A stretch of DNA of 64,000 nt from Verrucomicrobiales bacterium (GTDB taxonomy: Bacteria; Verrucomicrobiota; Verrucomicrobiia; Limisphaerales; J093), in NCBI GenBank assembly GCA_024233305.1, contig JACKPV010000029.1, forward strand, positions 124,001-188,000. The letters are read 5' to 3'. This document shows, piece after piece, positions 27,231 through 36,094 of this stretch. The notes under the pieces are model-generated. The model was not told where the DNA came from. It ran no database searches and saw only the letters and a list, made by a program, of their open reading frames with translations. Made by a program: the position numbers and the translations under genes. Position 1 is the stretch's first letter. Each line of letters starts with the position of its first letter.

Positions 27231-30200
27231 CTATTCGCCGAGCCGATAGAACATCGCCCCGCCGCTGGGTGGGACGGTGTAGGGACTGGTCGCGGCCGAG
27301 ATCACGATGTACGGCCCCTGCACCGAGGTGGCGGCTTCGAGGGGGCCGCCCCCGGGCCAGGTGAGCACGACGCTGCCGCCTTCCAGCGCCGCGTTCAGAC
27401 GCGGCGGCAGATCCTGCGGCACGGTGACCACCGCGCCATACATGTTCCGGCCGGCGTTGTTGGCCTGTCGGAGTTGGAAGGCGCCCGCCGGGACCTGCCG
27501 GCGGTAGACCGAGTACCACTGGTTGATGGTGTCGTCTGCCCCCTCATCGAACCCGATCTCGTCCGGCTGGAGGTTGTCGTGGCGGCGGTTGCCGGCCGAG
27601 ATGACCGGCTCCCATCCCTGCGCGGGATCGACCCACTCCATGGCGCCTGTGCCCGGCCCGATGGCCGGCGGATCCGACGCCACGCCGTCGTTGGTCCGGT
27701 TGTCGATGAGCAGGTAGACGTCAACCGTCCGCGACACCGTCACGTCGAGGACGTAGGCATCGTTGTCGCGGTTGTCGTTGCCGCTCATGAGATATTCGCC
27801 CCCGACCAGATAGGCCGGGATCGGCAGCCCGTTGGCCGCGTCGTCGAGGTACCGGTGAGCGCGGTCCACGAAGGCGGGCGCCTGGTTCGCGAACAGGCCG
27901 ACCGTGTAAGGGGCGTCCGCCGCGGTGCCGAGGAGGGGCTCGTCGGCGACCCCGTTGACAAAGGTCTGCCCGGTCCATTGTGCCACGATGGTGTCGGTGG
28001 CCTCGTTGTCGCCGCCGGTCTCGACCACGTCGAGGATCAGGCTGGTTGACGGGGTCCAGGGCTCGGTCACCACCACGCCGTACATGTTCCGGCCGGCGTT
28101 GTTCGCATGGTAGAGCTGGAAGGTGCCGGCGGGGAAGTTCTTTCGGTAGACCGAACACCACTGGTTGATGGTGTTGTCGGCGCCTTCGTCGAAGCCCAGT
28201 TCGTCCGGTTGCGTGTCATCGCCGCGGCGGTTGCCGGCGAAGACCACGGGCTCCCAGGTTTCGTCGATCCACTCCATGGCGCCCGTGCCGGGGCCGATGG
28301 TCGGCGGGGCGGTGTTGCTGCCGTCCGCCTTGTTGGTGCGGTTGTCGATGAGCATGAACACTGTGACTTCCTGCGACACGGTCACGTCGAGGACGTAGGT
28401 GTCATTGTCGCGGTTGTCGTTGCCGCTCATGATGTACTCGCCGCCGATCAAATAACCGGGGATCGGCAGGGAGCTGGCGTCGTCATTCAGATAGCGGTGC
28501 GCGCGGTCGACGTAGGCCGGGGCCTCGTTGGCAAACAGGCCCACGAGGTACGGCGCGTCGTCGGCGGTGTTGAGCAGCGGTTCGTTCGCGACCCCGTTGA
28601 CGAAGGTCTCGCCGGTCCATTGCGCCACGATGGTGTCCGTCGGTTCGTTGTCTCCCCCGGTTTCGACCACGTTCAGAATCAGGCGTTGCCGACCCGAGAC
28701 GCGGAAGGCGCCGGTGACCGTTTCCGTCTTGGAGCCCGTGTCCGCCCAACGGAAGGACCAGGAGTGGTCGCCGGCATTGAACGTGGTCCCCGACAGATCC
28801 ACGGTGACATAGTGACGGGTGGCGTCCTCGGTGACCGCGGCCTGAGCGGTGACGTTGTTGCCGTCCACCTGGATCTGCAGCGAAGCGGGGTTCAGCTGCG
28901 TGGCATATTTGCCGATGCTCCAGACCAGCACCACCCCGTCGGCCAGCATTTCATCGGCCGGCAGGCTCAGCAGCACCGCCGGGTCCTTCGTGCCGTCCAC
29001 GTCGCGCACCCGGAAGGTGAAGTCCTCCGTCCACTCCGTTTCCGGATTCGTTGTTTCGGTCCAGACCAACCGTCCGGTGTGATCCGACAGAAACTCGTAT
29101 TGAAGCGGCGGCGCCCAGCTGATCGTGGTGGTCGTGCCACTCTTCGTGACGGAGGGGGTCACCGCGACGTCGTCGATCATCAGGCGCACCGAGCCCGTTT
29201 TCAACTGCGTCGTTCCGTCCTCGATGGTGAGGCGCACGCCGGCCGCGGGTTCCGCCCCCTGGAAGCCGTCGGCCGGGAGGAGTTTCGTTACCACGGCCCG
29301 GTCGGAGGCAGTCTTGTAGGCCTTGATCGAGGTGCCCGTCCCGTTGATCAGGGTCTTGTCGCCGGTGTCCGGGTTCACGCTGAACCACTCGCAGCTCGCG
29401 CCGCCGGTGCCCTGCCAGTAGAGCAGCCGGAAGGGATAGTACCCGTTCTCCTCGATCACGACATCGAACAGCGAGTCCGCGGCGCCGCGCCCGCCGTCGT
29501 ACTGGCCGAGGATCATCCCGCGCACCCCCGGTTGCCCCGGCGCCACGCGCACCACGAACCCGTCATCGGAATTCACGCCCATCCGGTAGAAGCCGCGGTT
29601 GAGCTGGAGATAGGTCACCACTTCGATGGCGTAGTTGTCGTAGGGAGTCAAACCCAGGCCGGGGATGCCGGGACAGTAGTCATTGAACACCGGTGAGGCG
29701 GCGGGGCGCGCACTGTTGAAGTTGTCCGGGCCGTTCGCCGGCGTGTCGTCGATCTCGCCGCCCCAGAGGCTGAAATCCCCCACCCAGTTCACCACGGTCA
29801 GTCCCCCCGTGATGATCGGATCGGTGTCGAAGGCAACGTTGACCCACGGGGTGTTGCCGGTGGTGAGGCCCCGGGCCCACCATTGCTCGGACGTCGCGAC
29901 GGTGTTCTGGTTGGGCGCCGGCACTTCGTCGGTCTGATAGACGGCCACGTTCATGCCCGGGCCGGTGGCGGCGCCCAGCTTCCAGGCGCCGGGGACCGTT
30001 CCGTAAGCCCCCACCGTGAAGGTCTTCTCGAAGGTGTAGCTGCCACCGGCGGTGTCGTTGGCGCTGACGGTGAGCGAATGGTCCGAGCCGCTGGCGAAAA
30101 ATTCGTTCTTCGCCGCAAACAGGTTGTAGGAAATGTCGGTGCGGGGGCCGTTCTTGACGTTCGTGGTAGTGACCGTCTCCCCGTCGAGCGTGGCCACGAT

Positions 30201-31019
30201 GCTGGCCGGGTTGATGGCGAATCCACCCAGGTCCTGGAGATAGGTCCGGAACGAGGCGGGCGACGCGCTCACGGAACCCATTTGCGGCGCCGTGGGCGCT
30301 TCCCGGATCACCACCCCGTACATGTTCTGCCCCGCATTGTTGGCCTGGTAGAGGGAGAAGGTGCCGGCCGCGAAGATCTTGCTGTAGACCGAATACCATT
30401 GGTTGATTGTGCCGTCCGCCCCTTCATCGATGGCCACTTCGTCAGGCTGCGAGGCATCGCCGCGACGGTTCCCCGCCGAGATCACCGGCGCCCAGCCGTC
30501 AGCCGGATCGATCCACTCCATGACGCCGCTGCCCGGACCGATGGTGGGGGGCGTCGCGTTGTCGCCACCGCCCGTCCGGTTGTCGATCAGCATGTAGCAG
30601 ATCACTTCCTTGGCCACGGTGACGTCGAGCTGATAGGGGTCGTTGTCCCGGTTGTCGTTGCCGCTCATGATGTACTCCGCGTCCAGGAGGTACTCCGGGA
30701 TCGGCAGCGAATTGCCGTCATCATTTTGATAACGGTGGTTCCGGTCGACGAACGCCGGCGACTGGTTGGCAAAGAACCCGACGGCGTACGCCGCGTCGGC
30801 GGCCGTGCCAGGGACGGGCTCGTCGGCAACGCCGCTGACGAAGCTCACCCCGGTCCATTTCGCGGGAACGGTGTCGGTGGCCTCGTTGTCGCCGCCGGTT
30901 TCGGTGACGTTGGTGATGATCGGGGCGGCGTGGAGCCCGAGTGCGGTGGCGGCCGCCAGGACCGTCGCCGCCGGCCATCCCCACCGCTGCCCCGGAAGGG
31001 AATATTCAGAGTGTTTCAT
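27231..31019 (-). CDS. Large secreted protein with triplicated module and PA14-like domain
   Basis: The 1262-residue product starts with a signal peptide (core AATVLAAATALG, cleavage near LHAAP). A module of about 205 residues occurs once at the N-terminus and twice near the C-terminus. Its landmarks are VTETGGDNEATDT, MSGNDNRDND, IDNRT, GPG.G.MEWID, GNRRGD and NQWYSVY...NNAG.NMYG. Between copies 1 and 2 a PA14-like segment reads FYRMGVNSDDGF and YYPFRLLYWQGTGGA, flanked by Ig-like stretches. The last 60 residues (VLTWPGG...FYRLGE) resemble the tail of the giant protease at the window start. Function is unknown; build suggests an extracellular carbohydrate- or surface-binding protein. ATG 31019 is chosen because the signal peptide follows it; 69 upstream codons are arginine-rich noise. 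Confidence 0.85.
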   Translation of the reverse strand: MKHSEYSLPGQRWGWPAATVLAAATALGLHAAPIITNVTETGGDNEATDTVPAKWTGVSFVSGVADEPVPGTAADAAYAVGFFANQSPAFVDRNHRYQNDDGNSLPIPEYLLDAEYIMSGNDNRDNDPYQLDVTVAKEVICYMLIDNRTGGGDNATPPTIGPGSGVMEWIDPADGWAPVISAGNRRGDASQPDEVAIDEGADGTINQWYSVYSKIFAAGTFSLYQANNAGQNMYGVVIREAPTAPQMGSVSASPASFRTYLQDLGGFAINPASIVATLDGETVTTTNVKNGPRTDISYNLFAAKNEFFASGSDHSLTVSANDTAGGSYTFEKTFTVGAYGTVPGAWKLGAATGPGMNVAVYQTDEVPAPNQNTVATSEQWWARGLTTGNTPWVNVAFDTDPIITGGLTVVNWVGDFSLWGGEIDDTPANGPDNFNSARPAASPVFNDYCPGIPGLGLTPYDNYAIEVVTYLQLNRGFYRMGVNSDDGFVVRVAPGQPGVRGMILGQYDGGRGAADSLFDVVIEENGYYPFRLLYWQGTGGASCEWFSVNPDTGDKTLINGTGTSIKAYKTASDRAVVTKLLPADGFQGAEPAAGVRLTIEDGTTQLKTGSVRLMIDDVAVTPSVTKSGTTTTISWAPPLQYEFLSDHTGRLVWTETTNPETEWTEDFTFRVRDVDGTKDPAVLLSLPADEMLADGVVLVWSIGKYATQLNPASLQIQVDGNNVTAQAAVTEDATRHYVTVDLSGTTFNAGDHSWSFRWADTGSKTETVTGAFRVSGRQRLILNVVETGGDNEPTDTIVAQWTGETFVNGVANEPLLNTADDAPYLVGLFANEAPAYVDRAHRYLNDDASSLPIPGYLIGGEYIMSGNDNRDNDTYVLDVTVSQEVTVFMLIDNRTNKADGSNTAPPTIGPGTGAMEWIDETWEPVVFAGNRRGDDTQPDELGFDEGADNTINQWCSVYRKNFPAGTFQLYHANNAGRNMYGVVVTEPWTPSTSLILDVVETGGDNEATDTIVAQWTGQTFVNGVADEPLLGTAADAPYTVGLFANQAPAFVDRAHRYLDDAANGLPIPAYLVGGEYLMSGNDNRDNDAYVLDVTVSRTVDVYLLIDNRTNDGVASDPPAIGPGTGAMEWVDPAQGWEPVISAGNRRHDNLQPDEIGFDEGADDTINQWYSVYRRQVPAGAFQLRQANNAGRNMYGAVVTVPQDLPPRLNAALEGGSVVLTWPGGGPLEAATSVQGPYIVISAATSPYTVPPSGGAMFYRLGE
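27418..28042 (-). repeat. Copy 3 of triplicated module
   Basis: This is the C-terminal copy of the roughly 620-bp unit inside the large secreted protein gene. It is adjacent to copy 2 and shares long exact DNA runs with it, for example TACATGTTCCGGCCGGCG, suggesting a relatively recent tandem duplication. Confidence 0.85.
28063..28685 (-). repeat. Copy 2 of triplicated module
   Basis: This is the middle copy, directly upstream (in coding order) of copy 3. It encodes the same NVVETGGDNE...NMYGVVV unit with small loop differences, including an ADGSNTAPP insertion where copy 3 has VASDPP. Confidence 0.85.
30303..30915 (-). repeat. Copy 1 of triplicated module
   Basis: This is the first copy, just after the signal peptide and separated from copies 2 and 3 by about 1.6 kb of PA14-like and Ig-like sequence. 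It is more diverged from the other two than they are from each other. Confidence 0.8.
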
Positions 31020-31531
31020 AAGTTCGGCTTGCCTGTTGTGCTGTCCTCCACGGTCGATGCCCGACAAGGCCGCCACCGGCGTCCTTACCGCCCCAGCGGC
31101 AAAGGCTCTCATGCCGGTCGCCCAACCATTCCGCGCTCGCCTTGGATGACGCCCGCACACATAGCCTCCAAATCGCTGCCCAACAAGTGGAATCGGCCCG
31201 GGCGGCGGTCCGCGAGGCCGCCGCATCCCCCGGCGGGTTCAGGCCCGCCTCAACCGCTCGCCAGCTGGAAAACACCGCCGGGAACGCCCCCTTCCCGCCC
31301 GCCTCGGGCAGGCCGGATCGATCCGTGCCTCTGCGGCTCATCAAGCATCCCCATGAACCGGCCGCGAGGCCTGCGCGCGGGCGAACACGATGGGCCTGAT
31401 GAACGCCGTTCGCCGGCCGGCCGCCCCGGTCCGCCCGCCGCCCTCGCCCCGTCAACCGGCTGCCGGACGGAGGTGTCCGCCACCGCGCCGCTTGTGTCCC
31501 GGCGACATTCATGCCACTACCTTGCGGCACC
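31020..31531. other. 512-bp divergent intergenic region
   Basis: This region separates the start of the large secreted protein gene from the divergent sulfatase gene. It is GC-rich, and small frames in it look like random high-GC frames. I see no convincing promoter, operator, RNA gene or repeat, though both promoters should lie here. Confidence 0.5.
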
Positions 31532-33436
31532 ATGAAGCTACGGGAATCTCTGCTGGCGGCCGGCCTTGCCATGTCCCACCTGCTGGCCGGTGAGGCGGCG
31601 GAACCATCGGTTCCGAACATCCTCTGGATCACCGTCGAGGATATGAGCGCCAACCTCGGATGTTACGGGGATGCCTACGCCACCACCCCGCACCTCGATG
31701 CCTTCGCGCGCCAGGCGGTCCGTTACACCCGGGCCTTCGCAACGGCGCCGGTCTGTTCACCCGCCCGCTCCTGCCTCATCACCGGTGTTTATGCCACGTC
31801 CCTCGGCACGCAACGGTTGCGTTCGGCATTCCCCATCCCGGCGCGGTTCCAGGGCTTTCCGAGCGATCTGCGAAAGGCCGGCTATTACACGTCGAACAAC
31901 GTGAAGACCGACTACAACACCGCCAACGAGCCCGCCCTGATCCAGGCTTCATGGAATGCTTGCAGCGTTCGTGCAGACTGGCGGGGGCGGGCGCCGGGAG
32001 AACCGTTCTTCAGCGTGATCAACCTGATGACGACCCATCAATCACGCACCAGTGTGTGGTCCTTCGAGGAATTCGAGCAGCAGGTGGGCGCGCGGCTCGC
32101 CGCCGGCGAAAGGCACGATCCCGCCCGAGCCCCGCTGCCGCCGTACTATCCCGACACCGCGCTCGCCCGGCGGACGGTGGCCCGCTATTACGATTGCATC
32201 ACGGCCATGGACAAGGAAGTCGGAGACATCCTGGCCCGCCTCGAAGCGGATGGGCTGGCCGGGGACACGATCGTCTTCTTCTATGCCGACCACGGCATGG
32301 GAATGCCCCGCGGCAAGCGCGTGTTGCACGATTCCGGACTCCACGTGCCGTTGCTTATCCGGTTTCCCGAGAAGTGGGCTTCGCTCGCGCCCGCCACGGC
32401 CGGGGAGACCGTCGGGTCGCTGGTGAGCTTCGTCGACTTCGCCCCGACCGTACTTTCCCTCGCCGGGCTCGAAATTCCTGACTACATGCAGGGAACCGCC
32501 TTTCTCGGGTCGAGGATCGGCGCCCCGCGAAGCCACGTGTTCGGCGCACGGGACCGGGTCGATGAGGCGGACGACCTCGCGCGTTCGGTGCGCGACGGAC
32601 GCTGGCTCTACATCCGGAACTACCAGTCGCACCTGTCCTGGATGCAACGCGAACGTTACTCGGACCAATCCGTCTTCCGACGCGAACTGCTGCAGCTGGC
32701 CGCGGACGGGCAGTTGGAAGGCGCGCCGATGACGTACGCCGCGCCGCGTCGGACGGTCGAGGAGCTCTACGACACGGTCAACGATCCTCACCAGGTGCAC
32801 AACCTGGCCGGTCTGCCGGGGCACCGGGAGGTCCTGGAACGGCTGCGGAACGTGCACCGGCATTGGGTGTTCGACACGCGGGATCTTGGTTTCCTGCCCG
32901 AAATCGAGGCGTCGCGCGTGACGGAAGGCACGACGCCCTACGCCTGGGCGCGCGCCGCCGACAACTGGCCGGGCGACGTCTTCGCGGCGGCGGAAAGAGC
33001 GGGCTCCGTTCCTTCTGCCGTCGTCCTGGCTGACGAATTGCAGTCCAGCAATTCCGCCATTCGCCATTGGGCCGTGACCACCTTCCTGGCCGACCCTGCC
33101 GGCGGGTCCATACCGGAGTCGCTCCTCGATCAGTGCTTGCAGGATCGCTCCGCCAATGTGCGCGTGCCGGCCGCCCTGATTGCCATCCGGCAGGGACGGG
33201 TCGAAACCGGCCTCGAAGTGCTGGAGAAGGAACTCGCCGCCGACGGTGTCGACCGCGTTCTCGCGGCGGCCCGGGCGGTGGAAAGCCTCGGCAACACCGC
33301 CCGGCTGGTGCGTCCCGCGTTGCGGGCTGCGCTCGATCGGGCCACCACCCGCGAGGGGGAACACCCGGGCTGGATGTTCGTCCGCTTCGCCATCGAGGAG
33401 ATATTCGAGATCATCGATCGTCAGCCCGCTGCCTGA
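31532..33436 (+). CDS. Secreted sulfatase, formylglycine type
   Basis: A 634-residue arylsulfatase-family protein with an N-terminal signal peptide. The modification motif is CSPAR with C75 as the residue converted to formylglycine. Further family landmarks are NILWITVEDMSANLGCYG, NLMTTHQS, YADHGMGMPRGK and the metal-ligand DHG. The last 130 residues look like short HEAT-type helical repeats. Verrucomicrobiota use many such enzymes to desulphate polysaccharides such as fucoidan or mucin; the actual substrate is not evident. ATG 31532 sits directly before the signal peptide; ATG 31511 adds seven residues. An anaerobic or aerobic maturase is needed but not encoded here. Confidence 0.93.
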   Translation: MKLRESLLAAGLAMSHLLAGEAAEPSVPNILWITVEDMSANLGCYGDAYATTPHLDAFARQAVRYTRAFATAPVCSPARSCLITGVYATSLGTQRLRSAFPIPARFQGFPSDLRKAGYYTSNNVKTDYNTANEPALIQASWNACSVRADWRGRAPGEPFFSVINLMTTHQSRTSVWSFEEFEQQVGARLAAGERHDPARAPLPPYYPDTALARRTVARYYDCITAMDKEVGDILARLEADGLAGDTIVFFYADHGMGMPRGKRVLHDSGLHVPLLIRFPEKWASLAPATAGETVGSLVSFVDFAPTVLSLAGLEIPDYMQGTAFLGSRIGAPRSHVFGARDRVDEADDLARSVRDGRWLYIRNYQSHLSWMQRERYSDQSVFRRELLQLAADGQLEGAPMTYAAPRRTVEELYDTVNDPHQVHNLAGLPGHREVLERLRNVHRHWVFDTRDLGFLPEIEASRVTEGTTPYAWARAADNWPGDVFAAAERAGSVPSAVVLADELQSSNSAIRHWAVTTFLADPAGGSIPESLLDQCLQDRSANVRVPAALIAIRQGRVETGLEVLEKELAADGVDRVLAAARAVESLGNTARLVRPALRAALDRATTREGEHPGWMFVRFAIEEIFEIIDRQPAA

Positions 33437-33631
33437 GCCGTAACGATTCAACACGGGGTAGCCGCCGACGTGTAGTCGGCGCTGAAATCCAAGAGCTTAC
33501 GCGGTCTCGCCGATTCCGATCAGCAGTCACCTTTCGGTGAATCGTCGCCCTCGGCAACAGGCAGCCCTATCCCAGCTGAATCTTGCGCCGACTGCACGTC
33601 GGCGGCTACGAGTTACTGAATCGTTACGGCT
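33436..33631. repeat. 196-bp element with 47-bp imperfect inverted repeats
   Basis: The left arm (33436-33482) and right arm (33585-33631) are near-perfect inverted copies: each outer end reads AGCCGTAACGATTCA and each inner part contains GTAGCCGCCGACGTG. Within each arm CGCCGAC and GTCGGCG also form a small hairpin. The centre holds a further TCACC-GGTGA hairpin and no reading frame. The element begins on the last base of the sulfatase stop codon. This is the layout of a MITE-like or REP-type palindromic element. No transposase is adjacent. Confidence 0.75.
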
Positions 33632-33876
33632 GAGCCGTTCCGATCCCCACCGCCGCCGTCGATGAGACGCAATCGACGCTGCGATCCGTGGGCTGGGACG
33701 GCCTCCCCCCGGGCACCGGCTGTCGGTCACCTTCGAGCGTATCGCCGCGCCCGGAGACGAGCCGGCTCCCCGGCGAACCTCGCCACCTCGAGCCGGGCAG
33801 CGGGGCGCCCGGCTTGGCCAGGGCCCTGGAGGATGCCGGTCCCACTGGGCTTGACCGGAACCGGCGGCTGTCCGGA

Positions 33877-35535
33877 TCAGTTGCCGCTCTGCATCTTCTC
33901 CATCATCTCCTTCACCAGCTTGAGTTGGATCTCCTGTTGTCGTCGGTAGCTCTGCAACTGGGCCTCGGTCAGGATCGGTTCCATGCTCGCCAGCTTCCGC
34001 TCCATGGCCTGTTGCAGAAGCTCGGCCTGAGCCACCAGGGGATCCGCGGGGGAGGTTGGCGTCGTCGGGTCGGGGCCTCCGGCGTTCGTCATCTGGCCGA
34101 AGTGCACCTCGTACAGGGCGGCATAGGCCCGGTCCATTTGTTCCTCGGTCAACCCGATGTTGGATTGCATCTGGAGGAGTTCGCTATTGGCCAACATGCT
34201 GGCGTTGTGGGCGGCTTCCGCCCGTTCGTAGTCGGCATACGCGGCCAGTTGGTCGGGCGTGAGAAGGGCCTTGATGAGTTCCTGCGCGCTGCCGTTTTCG
34301 TGGCGCAGTCGGGACAACTCGTCCTGGTCATACCGGCCCGACATGGCCTGCTGCATTCCCGCGGCCATCGCCTGCGCCTGTCGCATCAGGATGTCGCGCA
34401 CCTCGTGGACCTGCTCGTCGTTCAACTGCAACGCGGCGGTCATGCGCGAGAGGCTGCCTTCCATCTGGCGTTCCATCGCCTGGGCCATCGCGCCGGCGAC
34501 GGGATTGCTGGCGGCGTTCTCGGCCTGCTTCGCGAGTTGGGCTTTCAACTGCTCCGCCTCGGCGGTCGCCCGGCGGGCCACGCCGGCCATGCCACGCAGC
34601 CGGAGCAATTCCTCGTTCGGCTTGGTCCAAGCGGTCTTTTCTGCACGCAACCTGGCCAATTGAGCCCTGGCTTCATCGCGTTCCTGTTGCGATCGCTCGG
34701 ATTCTTCGGTCAGGGAGGCGTGCTGCCGTTCCAGCGCACGGAGGTCGTTGTTCAGACGCGAGACCTGACGGGCTTGGTAGATTCCCGTTCCGGCGAGAAG
34801 CACGACGGTGGCGGTGACGAGGGATTTCTGGAGCGTGGTCATGACGATGGCTTGGGTGGCGATTGCGGAGGTGGTGGCGGTGACTGCGCCGGCCCCCGGG
34901 GCGGTCGCGATGATGGCGGCGGCCAACCCCGTCGGTGCGGCGTGCACCGCGTCCGCCGAAAGGGCAGCGGCAAGGGCACCCACGGAAGTGGTCACGCCGC
35001 GCTGCGCAAAGAGCTCACGCAGTCGTTCGACTGCACGGTTGACCCGTTTCTGAGCCGCCTGGGCACTTACGCCGAGAATCCCCGCCATTTCTTTCGCCGA
35101 CTTCTTTTCGAAGTAGCGGAGCATGACCGCGTCGCGGTCGGGTTCGCTCAAGTCGATCAGCGCGGCATCCAGATGCGGCCCGATCTCGCTCCAGGAAGGA
35201 CCGGATGGAGTGGTGAGCAGTTCAGTCATGGAAGCGGCTTCCCGTTCGCGGGCATGACGACGCACCTCGGAGCGGACCACATTGGCCGCGAGGTTCCGGG
35301 CGGTCCGATGCAACCAGCCGGAGAGAACAGGTCGACCGGTGAGGTGCCCGGCATGTTTGGCCAGGGCGAGGAACACGCCCTGGGTGACATCCTGAGCCAT
35401 GGCGGGGTCTCCCACCACGCGCAACGCAGCCGAGTAAACCGGATCGACGTGCCGGCGGACCAGCTCGGCGAAGGCGTCCTCCGCTTTGCCGTCGGCATAC
35501 TCAGCCAGAAGTTGCTGGTCGGTCCGGTTCTTCAC
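33877..35535 (-). CDS. ECF sigma factor fused to membrane helix and LTxxQ-type tail
   Basis: Residues about 10-90 are sigma region 2 (AFAELVRRHVDPVYSAALRV, QDVTQGVF, WLHRTARN). Residues about 115-175 are sigma region 4 (LRYFEKKSAKEMAGILGVS). An Ala-rich stretch leads to one membrane helix (KSLVTATVVLLAGTGIY, about 232-250), then a coiled coil, then a helical domain with LTPDQ, LTEEQ and LTEAQ motifs like those of the Spy/CpxP family. At 552 residues it is about three times a normal ECF sigma. This suggests a sigma factor held at the membrane by its own tail and released or modulated by envelope stress. Similar fusions are common in Verrucomicrobiota and Planctomycetota. The GTG start at 35535 is the first in frame. 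There is no separate anti-sigma gene adjacent. Confidence 0.88.
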   Translation of the reverse strand: MKNRTDQQLLAEYADGKAEDAFAELVRRHVDPVYSAALRVVGDPAMAQDVTQGVFLALAKHAGHLTGRPVLSGWLHRTARNLAANVVRSEVRRHAREREAASMTELLTTPSGPSWSEIGPHLDAALIDLSEPDRDAVMLRYFEKKSAKEMAGILGVSAQAAQKRVNRAVERLRELFAQRGVTTSVGALAAALSADAVHAAPTGLAAAIIATAPGAGAVTATTSAIATQAIVMTTLQKSLVTATVVLLAGTGIYQARQVSRLNNDLRALERQHASLTEESERSQQERDEARAQLARLRAEKTAWTKPNEELLRLRGMAGVARRATAEAEQLKAQLAKQAENAASNPVAGAMAQAMERQMEGSLSRMTAALQLNDEQVHEVRDILMRQAQAMAAGMQQAMSGRYDQDELSRLRHENGSAQELIKALLTPDQLAAYADYERAEAAHNASMLANSELLQMQSNIGLTEEQMDRAYAALYEVHFGQMTNAGGPDPTTPTSPADPLVAQAELLQQAMERKLASMEPILTEAQLQSYRRQQEIQLKLVKEMMEKMQSGN

Positions 35536-35676
35536 TCAAAGGAGAGTAACCGTGCGCCGGAAAATCGGACACCCATCAGCCGTATCCATTCGGTTCCAGC
35601 CAAGGGCGCAACAACCAAGAACACTCTAGTATTGCGTTTCACTAACACCTTTACAGAACACACTTGGAGTGGGAGG

Positions 35677-35696
35677 TTCCCAGCCGCGGCTGGGAA
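35677..35696. repeat. Perfect 20-bp palindrome
   Basis: TTCCCAGCCGCGGCTGGGAA is fully self-complementary. It lies just before the IS630 transposase remnant and could be an operator, a REP-type unit or part of an old transposon end. No second copy was noticed in the window. Confidence 0.6.
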
Positions 35697-35697
35697 A

Positions 35698-35883
35698 TGC
35701 AAATTGCCGCCGTTGAAGCTGACCCCGGAGGAACGTCAGCGCCTGGAAACGCTCAGTGCCTCCCGAGCGGCTCCGGTCCGAGAAGTCGAGCGGGCGCAGA
35801 TTCTCTTGCGTCACCATGCCGGCCAGAATCCCTCCTCGATCCAGCGAAGCTTGGGCGTCAGCCGGGTCACCATCTACCGCAAC
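35698..35883 (+). mobile_element. IS630-family transposase N-terminal remnant
   Basis: In the frame starting at 35698 about 60 codons read as the DNA-binding N-terminus of an IS630-type transposase. Landmarks are LKLTPEERQRLETL, REVERAQILLRHHAGQ and the helix-turn-helix SLGVSRVTIYRN. Similarity stops at about 35883, exactly where the decayed PIN toxin gene on the other strand loses its own homology. The DDE catalytic part, about three quarters of the protein, is missing. It is therefore a dead fragment left by insertion and deletion. Confidence 0.7.
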
Positions 35884-36094
35884 ATGGGGGTTTCCCGGAA
35901 CACCGCCTCGACAAACGACTCCCGCTTGGCGCGTCGCTCCGGCGCGGCCCGGTGCACCCCGTGCAGCAACTCCGATGCGGTTACCGCAGATATGAACAGA
36001 TCCTCCATGACGGCTTCCACTTCGATGAAGGCGTCCATGTCGAACCACCTGCGCTCGGCGCGATCAGCACGGAACTGTCGAGGATCCATCCCAC
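35874..36094 (-). pseudogene. Frameshifted and truncated VapC-like PIN toxin
   Basis: From a GTG at 36094 the frame reads VGWILDSSVLIA, a PIN N-terminus with the first catalytic Asp. The homology then continues one frame over as ERRWFDMDAFIEVEA...ISAVTASELLHGVHRA...FVEAVFRETPML. Adding one G at about 36072 would restore LIAAERR, so a single-base deletion, or a sequencing error, breaks the gene. The frame then ends at TAG (35874-35876) after about 75 residues where a PIN toxin normally runs about 130, at the junction with the IS630 remnant. VapC-type toxins are RNases; this copy should be inactive even if the frameshift is an artefact, because the C-terminal acidic residues are lost. Confidence 0.75.
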
